DNA of 64,000 nucleotides from Garcia nutans (taxonomy: Eukaryota; Streptophyta; Magnoliopsida; Malpighiales; Euphorbiaceae), in NCBI GenBank assembly GCA_947685225.1, contig CANTUV010000037.1, forward strand, positions 33,003,001 to 33,067,000, written 5' to 3'. This document shows positions 21,693 to 32,380 of the stretch, piece by piece. The position numbers and the translations under genes are program-made. How positions within the stretch are numbered: position 1 is the stretch's first letter; every line of letters starts with the position of its first letter. Under the pieces are notes generated by a model, which saw only the letters and a list, made by a program, of their open reading frames with translations, ran no database searches and was not told the origin of the DNA.

Positions 21693-23554
21693 ATCGGACT
21701 AGATTTTGAACTTTGGATTTAGACTTGAACTGTGGAACTTCAGATTTGAGAGGGATATGCAAGCCAGCAATCAAGCCATCAAAGGCAACAATCTTGCCTT
21801 TGTCCTTGTTCATCCAAGAAGCAATTTTTGGTGGAACCAACAAACGAAGGTTTGAATATCTAATCTTTTTTCCTTTACAGTAGTTTCAATCATTAAATTT
21901 ATTCTTTTGATTTTAAAAACCTTAATTCGTTTCTTTGTTTTTCAAAAATCTTAAAATTGTTTTTTTGTTTCTTCTAAAACCTAAGAACCCTAATCTATTT
22001 CTTCAAAATCTTAAAACCCTAATCTACTTTCCAACTTTCAAAAACCTTAAATCGTTTTATTAATTCCCAAAACCCTAATCTGCTTTCCAATTTTCCAAAA
22101 CCTTAAAACCCTAGATTGATCCTTCTATTTCCAAAAACCCTAAAAAAAAATATACTTTTTGTTTCCAAAAACCTTAAATCATCTTACCTATTTCCAAAAA
22201 ACACGATAATACTCTAAACTGTTTTCCTCTCACCTTTTTCAAAAATTCATAAATGTTTTGTTACATATCCAAACCCTAAATTTACCATACAATATCTAAA
22301 ATCACATAAATCTTTATAAAACTATAAACTGTTTTCTCAAATCTTAAAACCAAAACATGTTTTTCGAAATACTAAAAACCCTAATTCAACTTCGAAACCA
22401 AAAGCAGTAAACCCTAAACTAGTAAACCTAAACCCTAAGTTCTCTTAAACCCTAATTCCCTTAAAACCGTAAACCCTAATTTTTCTAAACCCTAATCCTT
22501 AAAACCTTAAAACCTTATAAATCTAAATATTAAAATTCAACGCAGTAAGCCTAAAAACAACAATCCAGTAGCTAAGAATCATAAACCTAACGTTTTAAAG
22601 TATCCAAACCCTAATTTCATGATTTTACCACTCAAACCCTAATATGGTTAATCAAAGAACCTTATTAATCTCTTAAATTATAAAGCCTTAATCCATTTCA
22701 ATTCCCTTAAAACTTACAGTAGCCTAAACCAATAAATTCCAAAACCTTAAATATTAATTAAAGAACTTTAAATGAGAAACAGTAAACTTCAATTTGTATC
22801 TTTACTTACCTTGTTTAATTATGTAGTTTATTATATGCTTTGATTTATTTAAGTTCAATGCTTTATTTATTTAATTTATCATGGACGAGTGTTTATTATA
22901 TATTTTGATTGATGTTATATTTTTGATGAATGATTTATTTATGATGAGTGGTTATTTACTTTTATCGGTTTATTTTGATTTCCAAATGTTGTAAGAGGTA
23001 TGTTTCCATTTTGTGAGTACCTCATTAATTAAGTTCTATGTAATTTAAATTGCTTTTATATTTTGGACCAATGTAAGGGACATGTTTCTACCTTTTGGTC
23101 GGTGTCCTATTTAGTTTAGACATGAATGATGTAAGGACAAGTTTCCATCCTCAGATGGGTGTCCATTTATTTGCTTTTCTTAGACATTGCTTTGATTTTA
23201 ATATAACGATGCTTTATTTCAATTGTTGTGTGTAATATGGATAATATTGTTATATTTAAGAATTTTATAATATTAAGACCTGTAAAGGAGGCCTGTTCCA
23301 ATGAAATGGGCATTGTGGGGGTCCTGGGCCATTTCTCACCTTCCCCACACGTACCCAACTTTCCGAACCCATTAGGGGGTTGGGGATTCCCTAGGAATTG
23401 AGTCATCCACCCCTTTCTTTTTCCCGACCTGTCCGGGTGGCGACTCCATTATCTTCGGACCTAAGTCCGTGTTCTCTAAGGCCCCGAGCCTAAACAGTGC
23501 CGAAATTTGCTAGAACCATTCCACCGGAAGTGGGGGCAAAAATCTCCTCTCATA
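21693..23554 (+). repeat. A1 3' LTR, downstream segment
   Basis: This resumes after B1 with the ATCGG duplication. It is collinear with 2560-4210, then continues to CTCATA, where the last C of the usual CTCACA is mutated, before GCACT. It holds another ACCCTAA cluster (about 21990-22640) and the PBS-like TGGCGACTCCA (23438-23448). Confidence 0.88.
22995..23164 (+). promoter_or_regulatory. Triple tandem hairpin (A1 3' LTR)
   Basis: The three hairpins are present but slightly eroded: GTGAG for GTGGG in the first, GGTCGG for GGTGGG in the second, GGACAAG and CAGATGG in the third. Confidence 0.5.
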
Positions 23555-23886
23555 GCACTATTTTGGCTCGGGGCCTTAGAGAAAATGGGCCTAAGCCCAG
23601 AGAAAATGGAGTTGCCACCCGGACGGGTTGGGAAAAAGAAGGGGTGGATGACTCGATTCCTAAGGAATCCCCAACCCCCTAATGGGTTTGAAAAGTTGGG
23701 TATGTGTGGGGAAGGTGAGAAATGGCCCAACACCCCCACAACACCCGGTTCATTGGAACCAGCCTCTTTTGCAGGTCTTAATATTATAAAACTCTTAAAT
23801 ATAACAATATTATCCATATTACATGCAACAATTAAAATAAGGCATTATATTAAAATCAAAACAATATCCAAACAAAGCAGATAAAT

Positions 23887-24056
23887 GGACACCCATCCGA
23901 GGATGGAAACATGTCTTTACATCGTTCATGTCTAAACTAAATAGGACACCCACAGAAAGGTAGAAACATGTCCTTTACATTGGTCCAAAATATAAAAGCA
24001 CTTTAAATTACATGATATTTAACTAATGAGGTACCCACAAAGTGGAAACATACCTC
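23887..24056 (-). promoter_or_regulatory. Triple tandem hairpin (A2 3' LTR)
   Basis: All three hairpins are recognisable. The first has inner arms CCAC/GTGG and outer GAGGTA/TACCTC, both fully paired. Confidence 0.6.
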
Positions 24057-25261
24057 TTACAATTTTAATACTAAAACAAACAAATAATAATCATAACAAT
24101 AAAGAAAATGTCCATCCACGATAAATTAAATAAATCAAGCATTGAAATTAAATAAATCAACCATCAAAGCATATAATAAACTACATAATCAAATCTATAA
24201 AGCAAGTAAAGATATAAATTAGGGTTTACTGTTTCAATTTAGAGTTCTTTAATTAACATTTACGGTTTTGGGATTTTAGAATTATTATTGTTATTATTTA
24301 GGCTACTGTAAAGATTTTGGAAAATTGGAATGAATTAGGATTTTATACATTTAAGAGTGTAGTAAGGCTTTTTGGTTAATCAAATTAGGGTTTAGGGGTA
24401 ACATCATGAAATTAGGGTTTTGGAATCTTAACATATTAGAGTTTATAATTCACGGTTATTGGATTCTGATATTAGAGTAAGGCTGGATCATTAGCTTTAG
24501 GGTTTAGATTTACTAGATTGGATTTTTAAGTCCACTGGATTAGGGTTTTGATGCTTTAAGAATTTAGGGTTTAGGAAAACTAGGGTTTACTATATTTGGT
24601 TTTGAGAGAATTAGGGTTTTTGGTATTTTACAAAACATGTTTGATTTTAGGATTTAAGAAAACAATTTAGAGTTTTATAAAAATAATTATGATTTTTAGA
24701 AAACATAAAGAAGATTAGGGTTTGAAGATTTAAGAAAACATTTGGAAATTTTGGACAAAAAGTTATGGTTTAGATGAAAATAGTTCGGGGAAACAATTTA
24801 GGGTTTTAAAGCTTTTGAAAGTAGAAGAGAAACAATTTTAGGGTTTTAAGGTTTAAGAAACGTTTTAGGGTTTTTAAGGTTTTTGGAAATAGAAGAGTAA
24901 TTTAGGCTTTGCGAAGTTTTTGATTAAATTGTATGATGAAATAATTAATCCAATTTGAATGATGAAGATACTGTAAAGAAATAAATAAAGAAAATAGAGA
25001 TTCAAACCTCCGTTCGTTGGTTCCACCAAAAACTGCTTTCTGGATGAACAATAACAAAGGCAGTGTTGCTACCTTTGATGAATTGTTGATTGCTTGCTTG
25101 CTGCTAATGTCGCTTGCTAGGGTTTTTTTTGTCTTTTTTCCTCAGTCAGAAGTCTAATTTTCGATCGACCAAAGTCCCAAAGTTTAGATCAGTAAAACAA
25201 ATTTTTGATCCCATCAAAAAGTCTAATTTTTCGCTCCCCCTAATTCTGAGTTTTAATGTGT

Positions 25262-25269
25262 TATTTATA
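25262..25269 (-). promoter_or_regulatory. TATA box of A2 3' LTR
   Basis: TATAAATA on the minus strand at the conserved LTR position. Confidence 0.55.
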
Positions 25270-25471
25270 TGAAAAATGATAAACCTACTTCTAATTATTT
25301 AAGGAAACTAAAATTGATTAGGAAAAGAAACCAAAACCAAATAGAATTTGGTTTCGGAAAAACTGCGCTGGAAAATTGCTCTGGCGAAAATATTGCTGGA
25401 GAAACTATGAGGATTTGCTAGGGGTGCTGGGCGGCCAGCCAATTCGCCGCAAGAATTTCCTATGGAAAATG

Positions 25472-25511
25472 ACCCAAGGCCATTTCGCCCGCAGGAAATT
25501 CCTGCAGGCAA
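25472..25511 (-). promoter_or_regulatory. U3 inverted repeat of A2 3' LTR
   Basis: The second palindrome is well kept (GCAGGAA/TTCCTGC around 25491-25505). The first has lost one arm. It corresponds to 2282-2325 in A1. Confidence 0.4.
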
Positions 25512-25755
25512 ATTGGCCTGGCCAATTGGACATTCGGCAATGAAATTTTTTCGTCGCCAATTTTTATTTTTATTTTTTATTTTTACTTTTATTTTTATTT
25601 TTATTATTTTCTTTTTCTTTTTTAAATTTACTAATATTACCCTTTTTATTTTTTTAAAAAAAATTATAAATATATTTAATTAAAATACCACAAAAATTAT
25701 TTTGGACTATATAAAAAATAATGGACCAGACTGGGTCAAAAATTAAGGGTCTACA

Positions 25756-25772
25756 GTTTGCCTCCTGCTTGA
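25756..25772 (-). promoter_or_regulatory. A2 polypurine tract
   Basis: On the minus strand AAGCAGGAGGCAAAC abuts TGTAGACCC. It has one A in place of a G compared with A1 and A4. Confidence 0.7.
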
Positions 25773-25837
25773 ACAATCTGAGACTACAGCAAAAGAGAGT
25801 GAAAAGCAATAAGATCTTTGACTGATTTTTGATGAGG

Positions 25838-26375
25838 ATGGGTACTTGGATTTGATTTGGGTACTTCGACCCGAGACTGAACTTGATTTGGGTACTTGGA
25901 CCCGAGACTGAATTTGATTTGGGTACTTAGACCAAGATTGAATTTGATTTGGGTACTTGGACCCGAGATTAAACTTGATTTGGGTACTTGGACCCGAGAT
26001 TGGGTACTTGGACGGAGACTGAATTTGATTTGGGTACTTGTACCCGAGAATGGGTACTTGGACTCGAGACTGAATTTGATTTGGGTACTTGCACCCAAGA
26101 TTGAATTTGATTTGGGTACTTGGACCCGAGATTGATTTGATTTGGGTACTTGGACCCAAGATTGAATTTAATTTGGGTACTTGGACCCGAGATTGGGTAC
26201 TTGGACTCGAGATTGATTTGATTTGGGTACTTGGACTCAAGATTGAATTTCATTTGGGTACTTGGACCCGAGAATACTTGGACCCGAGATTGAATTTGAT
26301 TTGGGTACTTGGACCTGAGATTAAATTTGATTTGGGTACTTGGACCCGAGATTGAATTTGATTTGACCTTTTATC
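25838..26375 (-). repeat. About 30-bp tandem repeat array (A2)
   Basis: About 16-18 units of 30-32 bp with GGGTACTTGGACCCGAGATT on the plus strand. Some units are shortened to the half GGGTACTTGGACCCGAGATT without the TTGATTT part. The open frames that span it on both strands are a by-product of the period and composition. Confidence 0.85.
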
Positions 26376-26404
26376 AGTTGAGAAGTCCGACTGCTCCGGG
26401 TGTT

Positions 26405-26960
26405 CTATTCTTTAACGCATTATGGTTCTTCACCTTCAAAATGGATCTTCATCGTTGGACCTTGGATTTTCATCCTTAGCGTCGGATCTTCACCTTTGAA
26501 AATGGTCCTTCATCCTTGGAGATCGGGTCTTCACCCTTGTAAATGGATCTTCATCCTTGGAGATCGGGTCTTCACCCTTCAAAAGGATCTTCATCCTTGG
26601 AAATCGGGTCTTCACCCTTGAAAATGGATCTCCATCCTTTGGATTTCGGGTCTTCACCTATTGAAATTGGATCTTCATCCTTGGAATCAAGTCTTCACCT
26701 TTGAAAATAGATCTTCATCCTTAAAAATTTGGTCTTCACCCTTGAAAATGGATCTTTATCCATTGGAGATCGGGTCTTTACCATTGAAACATGGATCTTT
26801 ATCCATTGGAGATCGGGTCTTTACCCTTGAAACATGGATCTTTATCCACTGGAGGTCGGGCTTTACCCTTGAAACATGGATCTTTATCCATTGGAAGTCG
26901 GGTCTTTACCCTTGAAACATGGATCTTTATCCATTGGAGGTCGGGTCTATACCTTGCTTT
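26405..26960 (-). repeat. 41-43-bp tandem repeat array (A2)
   Basis: About 13 units matching the A1 array at 8607-9298 in reverse. Units nearest 26750-26950 are a longer variant with GAAACATGGATCTTTATCC, the form that dominates A4. Confidence 0.82.
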
Positions 26961-29501
26961 AGCTCTTTTAGCTGGACTGATCTTTTATCTTTTGCATCTT
27001 CATTCTTTTGAGAATTCTAATTTTCTTCTTCTTTTTTTTTCATTCTTTTTTGTTCTTCCTTTGTACTTTTGCAAAGAATTTAGCCCTTTTTAGCTAGCCT
27101 TCATATCCTCTCCTTGCCTCCCCTACGTGGCAAAATATTAGAAGTGAGTCAAAATGTTTTGTTTATGCATAAACTCAAAAATTGAAAAGGAGAAACTTTT
27201 CCCCCTGTGTAGGCTCAAACCCATGATTTTTCTATGCGGGCTCTAATTGATGTTTTTGTTGTCTAGTTCTTCACACAAGCACGCATTTCTTCTCTTTGCA
27301 AAATTACTGAAACTTTCTCAATCAATGGGCTTTCCATGCCCCCCTGATTTGATATCTTCTTTTGATTGTTTACTTCACAGGGTGTTTGCTATTAACTTTG
27401 ACAAAGACTAGACAATACAAGATAAGAAAGTGCGATGTGATATGCTCATGTATGCATGATATACATGAATAATACTTACAATGGTTCCATCGACCCACAG
27501 ACCGAGGAGATCAGTAGAAGTGTTCTCGTTGACTCCTTTGAGATGCCCATTCAGGTCTTGCTTTAAAATGACAGGATGGCTTCTCATTTATGGCTTTTAT
27601 CTTCAAGATGTTGAGAACATGAGTGGTGGGGACCCCAAGCTTGCAAAGATATATCGATTCCAAATTATGATTCAGTATGTCAATTGGTAGCTTCTTCATA
27701 ACCTTGCCAGTAATCATTTCCTTTGACCAATGTGTCCTTTGAGATTTAATTATTCGACATACTTCCCTTAACTTGATGGTTTTGAAAATTTTTTTTGAAA
27801 TCTTTTTTTTTGAAATCCAAATGTTGGCTTTGCCAAATCAATGTCAATTTACCTCAGGACCCGATCTTCAAAATTAATATATCTATAACATGATAACCCT
27901 AGTTACCATATTAAACTTGGAAATCATTTCTATTTAAGCAAGAATTGTTGCACTTCAGATAGGCACATACACATTACTTGGCCAAAGGTCTCATTGAGTT
28001 TAAATATTGTTTATCTCATATGCATGCTTAATCAAACTATCTCCATTATTAGACTCTACCTACCAAGAGAGATCAACAGGTCTTCGATAGGCTTGAAATG
28101 GGGTTTATAAGGGACACAGGTTTAAATGAAGGCCATATTGAGATTGGAGCTGGTGTGACACAAAGGACAAATCCTCACACTAAAAATTTCTTGTTAGAAC
28201 TTTAGACAGTTCGAAACATAAAAAGATAGAGCTTTGAGAGTTCTTCCATCATTTTGGCATTAATCTAGATCTTGATTGGGATAGTCTTTGCCATTGCAAA
28301 AAAGTTTGGTACCCAAATTCATTTCTTTTCTTCTTCTCCCTTTTCTTTTCTTTTTATTTTTCTTACTATTCCCTTTCTTTGAGCATTTTATCATTTTGTC
28401 CTTCTTCCTTGTAGGACTGTCAAGTACAGAACTTTCTAGAACTGAATAGTCTTTCTCCTTTTTTCCTCCATTTTTGATTTAATCTTTAGTTGGGTTGGAC
28501 CAATTCAAGTCAAAATGTCCTTATAATACAAATGGAAGCCTTTTGCTGCTTTAGGTAAAAGAGAACTCAGTTGGTTTTCTGAACCGCCTTTTTAGGTTTT
28601 ATCTTTCTTTTTTTTTTTCTTTTTTTTCTTTTCTTCTTCTTTTTTTTCTTTTTTTTCTTTTCTTTTTTTTTTCTCTTCTTCTTTTTTTCTTCTTATTTTC
28701 TTTTCTTCTTTCTTTTTTTTTTTGGTTTTAGCTCTAAAAGAGTTGTCTTGTTTGTACCAACTTGGGTTTCTAATAATGGATGAGTGGAGTGATATAAATC
28801 TTCTTTAACTGGGATAAATCATTTGTTACTCTGATGTTATCTTGATGAATTGGAGATATTAGGTGAACTTCAAATACCCTTATGGACTTGAGAACTTCAA
28901 CTATCCTCATGGTCTTGACTATTCATTCCTTTCTTTGATCTTCTTGCCTCTTCATCTTAGTGATCATAAGACTTGTCAAAAGTATCACAATAGCTCAGGG
29001 TAGGTTGTTGGGCTTATAAGTCAATGAAAATAAAGCTAAAATTTTATGAAGGCTCAAAGGGACAACTAAGGATTGATATCTATTTGGGTGGATACTAGTT
29101 GTTGGCTAACCAAACAATGCCTAGATCATTTCTCCCTTAAATAAGTAGAGTTTAATTTTTCCTCGAAAGTTTGTCAAAGCATGTTCTAATACTAACTAGG
29201 ACCTAGACAAAGGTAATTATGCAGGAGCCCTGTCTAAGTAAGCATACACAACTCAATGATATAGAGCAACTCCCTCACCTAGTAAAGTCATTCAAGTCAT
29301 GATGCATAAATATATTAATTCATGAATCATCAAGCTAGATTCTTCATTGGTTGAGCACCAAAATGAACAAAGACCAACAAAAATTTTGATGAAAGTAATT
29401 TATTCAAACAAATTTAAATTTGAAAAACATGATTGTTCCAATTAAATATTAAAGAAAGTAAAATTGAAAAGCAATGTTCAAGCTAAGGAAAGTTTGTTGA
29501 G
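26961..29501 (-). other. A2 non-coding internal region
   Basis: Collinear in reverse with A1 6088-8606. No pol motif or conserved frame. A near-pure T/C tract spans about 28590-28728 (purine on the element's sense strand). Confidence 0.65.
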
Positions 29502-30978
29502 TTAAGCTTCTTTTCCTTTCACATCTTCATCTTGAAAGGATGATAAAACAAAATCTTCTTCCAATCCTTTTCCTACTAGAAGGTTGTTGGTGATGGCACC
29601 CTGTTGAACCTTGGAAATGGATTACCTTTGGTATTGGGCTTATCTGGCTCAGGCAACTTGCCATCATCAATTAAATTCTGGATCTCATGCCTCAACTTCA
29701 TACAATTGTCCGTTTCATGTCCATGCCTTTGATGGAATTGGAAAAATGCATTAGTATCAAAGTTAGGTGAAAGAGGATTAGGCAAAGGACGAGGAGTCAA
29801 GGGTTGTAACAATCCCTTCTTTTGTAGCTTATTGAGAACCCAAGACAGTGGCTTCCCTAATTTTAAAAACTGCCTCATTCCTCCTTGACTAGTGGCATTA
29901 ACATTAGCTTCCTTTTGTGTACTTTGATTGTCATGCTGATAATTCCCTTTCTCATTCCTTCTTGCCAAAAAGCGGTTCTTCTCCCTTTCCCACTCTTCAA
30001 TTTGTAGACCAGCTTAGAGAAGATCTTTGAAGTCCCTTATAAGGGTGTGAGACATCCTTTCATGGAGACTAGGCAACACCCCTCTCACAATCATTCTTAT
30101 TTGATCAGATTCATTGGGCCTCTTCTTGAGGAAAGCGGCCTTATTTCTCCATCTTTTTACATGGTCCACAAAATTTTCATTTGGCCTTTGTTTAATGGAC
30201 TCCACTTCCATTAAGGTAACTTCCATTTCAACATTGTATCCATATTGTTGGATGAAGGCCTTGTATAGCTGATCCCAACTCTTTTACTTGCTTTCCTCTA
30301 AGGTGTTGAACCAATTTTGGACAACAGGGTCCAATGAGAGCATGAAGTACCTTAGAGTTTGAGCATTAGTTGCTCGGGCAGACTACATAGCAGTGATATA
30401 CTGCTTCACATGGAGGTGGGGGTTTCCAGCACCATTGTACCTAGCGAAGGAAGGCATCTTGAACTTATAAGGGACCTCCTCATCTTTTTCAAATAGTTTG
30501 TCGATCTCAGACATCTCTTCGGTTTTCAGCTTCTTCTCAAATTTCTTTTCTGAATCAACAATCATCTTCTCAAAATCCGATGTCTCGGTCTTTTCAACAA
30601 CCTTCGGCTCCTTTTTGTCTTGAGGATCTTGGAAGTATTGAGCTCAATCATCATCATCAATGATCACCTTATCATCATCAAAAGCCACTTCACAAATTTT
30701 AGCCTTCCCATTGTTTTTCTTGGTGTTAGCAGATGCTTCGGCATTATTTCCTAAAATTGCAGCTAGTTGATTCTTTATGGTCTTGGCTAGGGCCTCTTTT
30801 ATTTCATCCATCTTGGCATTGAGGGCATCGTCCATCATTCTTTGAATTGTTCGGGCTCCATTGCTTTTGGTGAGCAAGTGATTGAGTTGCTACTAGATTC
30901 TTCATCTCCGACGTAGGTCGGATTATCGTAAGCTTTTGAACTATCGTAATCCAGGGCTGTGAGCTAGAGAGGATTAAT
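29502..30978 (-). pseudogene. gag: Gag polyprotein, Tat-like (A2)
   Basis: Same architecture as A1 gag: RTIQRMMDDALNAKM, acidic FDDDKVIIDDDD, core with KMPSFARYNGAGNPHLHV, QNWFNTLEES and KQRPNENFVDHVKRW, then a distal GHETDNCMKLRHEIQNLI. The start codon is destroyed (ATG to ATT at 30976-30978). In-frame stops include 30644-30646 (Trp position), 30383-30385 (Gln position), 30284-30286, 30014-30016 and one near 29576. None coincides with the A1 stops. The core is otherwise readable in one frame over long stretches, and it ends GKEA-stop as in A1. It would form the particle shell; this copy cannot. Confidence 0.82.
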
Positions 30979-32009
30979 GATATGAGATACAAATGTATGC
31001 ATATATACATGTATGCACAAACAATAGACAAAGAAAAATTAGGACGTTCCATCCAACCTTGTAACATCCACACACGAATGGCGAGTCTCTTTTCCTAGGT
31101 AATATGGTTAACAAAATGCCAACATGGGGTATCTTGTTTTTGAATATTTCCCTCGGACATTTCAACCAATAGTTATATTTTCAAAAATGGAAATCAATCC
31201 ATGATAATTCCCATTAATTAGGTTTTCATCCATTCAACCAACTAAAGTAGCTTTTATGATATATTGGATTAAAACTAAATTAAGACGTTTATTATAAATA
31301 AATTTCTCACTTGAAAAAGCAACTAGTGGTTCATGCCAAAAACAAGCCCATGATTAATAACTCTTAGTATAAACTAGGCTCACAATTGATTTTTGGTATT
31401 TCATAATTGACCTAAATATTTGTAAGCTCTTTTAAAGATTGAAAATAATTTTGTTTCTAAGCCCATTGTAAAAAGATTTTAGAAAAAAATGGGCTTAGTT
31501 TTTGGGTCATGAGCAAAAGAATTTTTAATTTGTTTTTACAAAAGTTTTATGTCCAAAGACCATCTTGGAAAGTTTTGAAAATAGCTTTGGTCTTTTGGAC
31601 TTTAAAGAAAAATTTATTTGAGCTTACAATGTAATTAGGTCATATTAGAAAAAGAACAAACCAAATAAGTCATGATTTAAGCCAAGATAAATTAACCATA
31701 GTCAAACAACATACATTTGGGGTAAAAACCTAAGGAAAGTAACTAGGCCAATTACATGAGCTTTAGTCTTTGGGTAAAAAGGCTTAGGCTCCCATAGCAA
31801 GTATATACCAAATGGTATGAGGCTATGAGTGGTTATGCCATGCTCGATCTCCATACCTTGAGTGAAAGTATGGTATCCCTTACATAACACAACACGGGTA
31901 ACACAGGCATCCTAACTCACGTACACGATGCAATCTAATATGATGCAATGGATAATATCATTATAAGAAAGAATATAATAATATAAAGACTAACAAAATC
32001 AACTTCTCT
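30979..32009 (-). other. A2 leader between PBS and gag
   Basis: About 1 kb of AT-rich, apparently untranslated leader. Its gag-proximal part aligns with A1 4225-4594. No other function is seen. Confidence 0.6.
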
Positions 32010-32010
32010 T

Positions 32011-32029
32011 ATCCCCAGTGGAGTCGGCA
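32011..32029 (-). promoter_or_regulatory. A2 primer binding site, tRNA-Arg-like
   Basis: On the minus strand TGCCGACTCCACTGGGGAT starts 3 nt after the LTR end. It matches the complement of the 3' end of plant tRNA-Arg (ACG) apart from two mismatches (TGGCGACTCCGCTGGGGAT expected). This fixes the 5' LTR boundary. Confidence 0.65.
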
Positions 32030-32032
32030 CTA

Positions 32033-32380
32033 TGAAAAAGGATTTTCGCCTCACTCCCAGTGGAATGGTTCTTGCGACTTCGGCACTGTTTAGGCTTGGG
32101 GTCTTAGAGAACACAGGCCTAAGCCCAGAGAAAATGGAGTCGCCACCCAGACGGGCCAGGAAAAAGAAAGGGGCGGATGACTCGATTCCTAAGGAATCCC
32201 TAACCCCCTAATGAGTTCTGAAAGTTGGGTACGTGTGGAGAAGGTGAGAAATGGCCCAACACCCCCACAATGCCCAGTTCATTGGAACCGGCCTCCTTTG
32301 CAAGTCTTAATATTATAAAATTCTTAAATATAACAACATTATCCATATTACATGCAACAATTAAAATAAGGCATTATATT
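32033..32380 (-). repeat. A2 5' LTR, PBS-proximal segment
   Basis: The reverse complement of the LTR end, aligning with 23560 onward and with A4. Its terminus reads ATCCTTTTTCA on the minus strand, a variant of the usual CCCGCTCACA. B2 interrupts it at ATATT. Confidence 0.82.

Larger units (their letters stand above)
2045..23554 (+). mobile_element. Element A1: family A gag-only LTR retrotransposon, split by B1
   Basis: A1 is flanked by a perfect 5-bp duplication, GCACT (2040-2044 and 23555-23559), in A2's 3' LTR. It has a 5' LTR (2045-4224) lacking its last part, a gag pseudogene (4595-6087), about 2.5 kb of non-coding DNA, two tandem repeat blocks, a polypurine tract and a 3' LTR split by B1. 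No protease, reverse transcriptase, RNase H or integrase is recognisable. The same layout in A2 shows that lack of pol is a family property and not a deletion in this copy. The PBS and leader were lost by a deletion at 4221-4224. Gag resembles the Tat lineage. Confidence 0.9.
23560..25755 (-). repeat. A2 3' LTR, main segment
   Basis: This is a family A LTR on the minus strand, continuing from 1988-2044 after A1. It ends with GGGTCTACA, the complement of the LTR start, next to the PPT. The TTAGGGTTT motifs at 24200-24900 are the telo-box cluster seen from the other strand. The right end of A1 and this LTR form a head-to-head inverted pair around 23555. Confidence 0.9.

Noticed and set aside
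23497..23884. Proline-rich frames near LTR ends (also 372-669, 23167-23406, 60013-60310)
   Set aside because: They follow the structured, GC-richer LTR end on either strand, without consistent starts or frames among copies.
25743..26915. Long repetitive open frames on both strands over the A2 arrays (also 62281-62896 and 63201-63553)
   Set aside because: They arise because the tandem unit lacks stops in some frames; frames on opposite strands overlap and the phase shifts with unit length.
27481..27717. Overlapping frames in the A2 internal region that are partly seen in A1 near 8000
   Set aside because: Homology is at DNA level only; the reading frame is broken in A1, and the two overlap on opposite strands.
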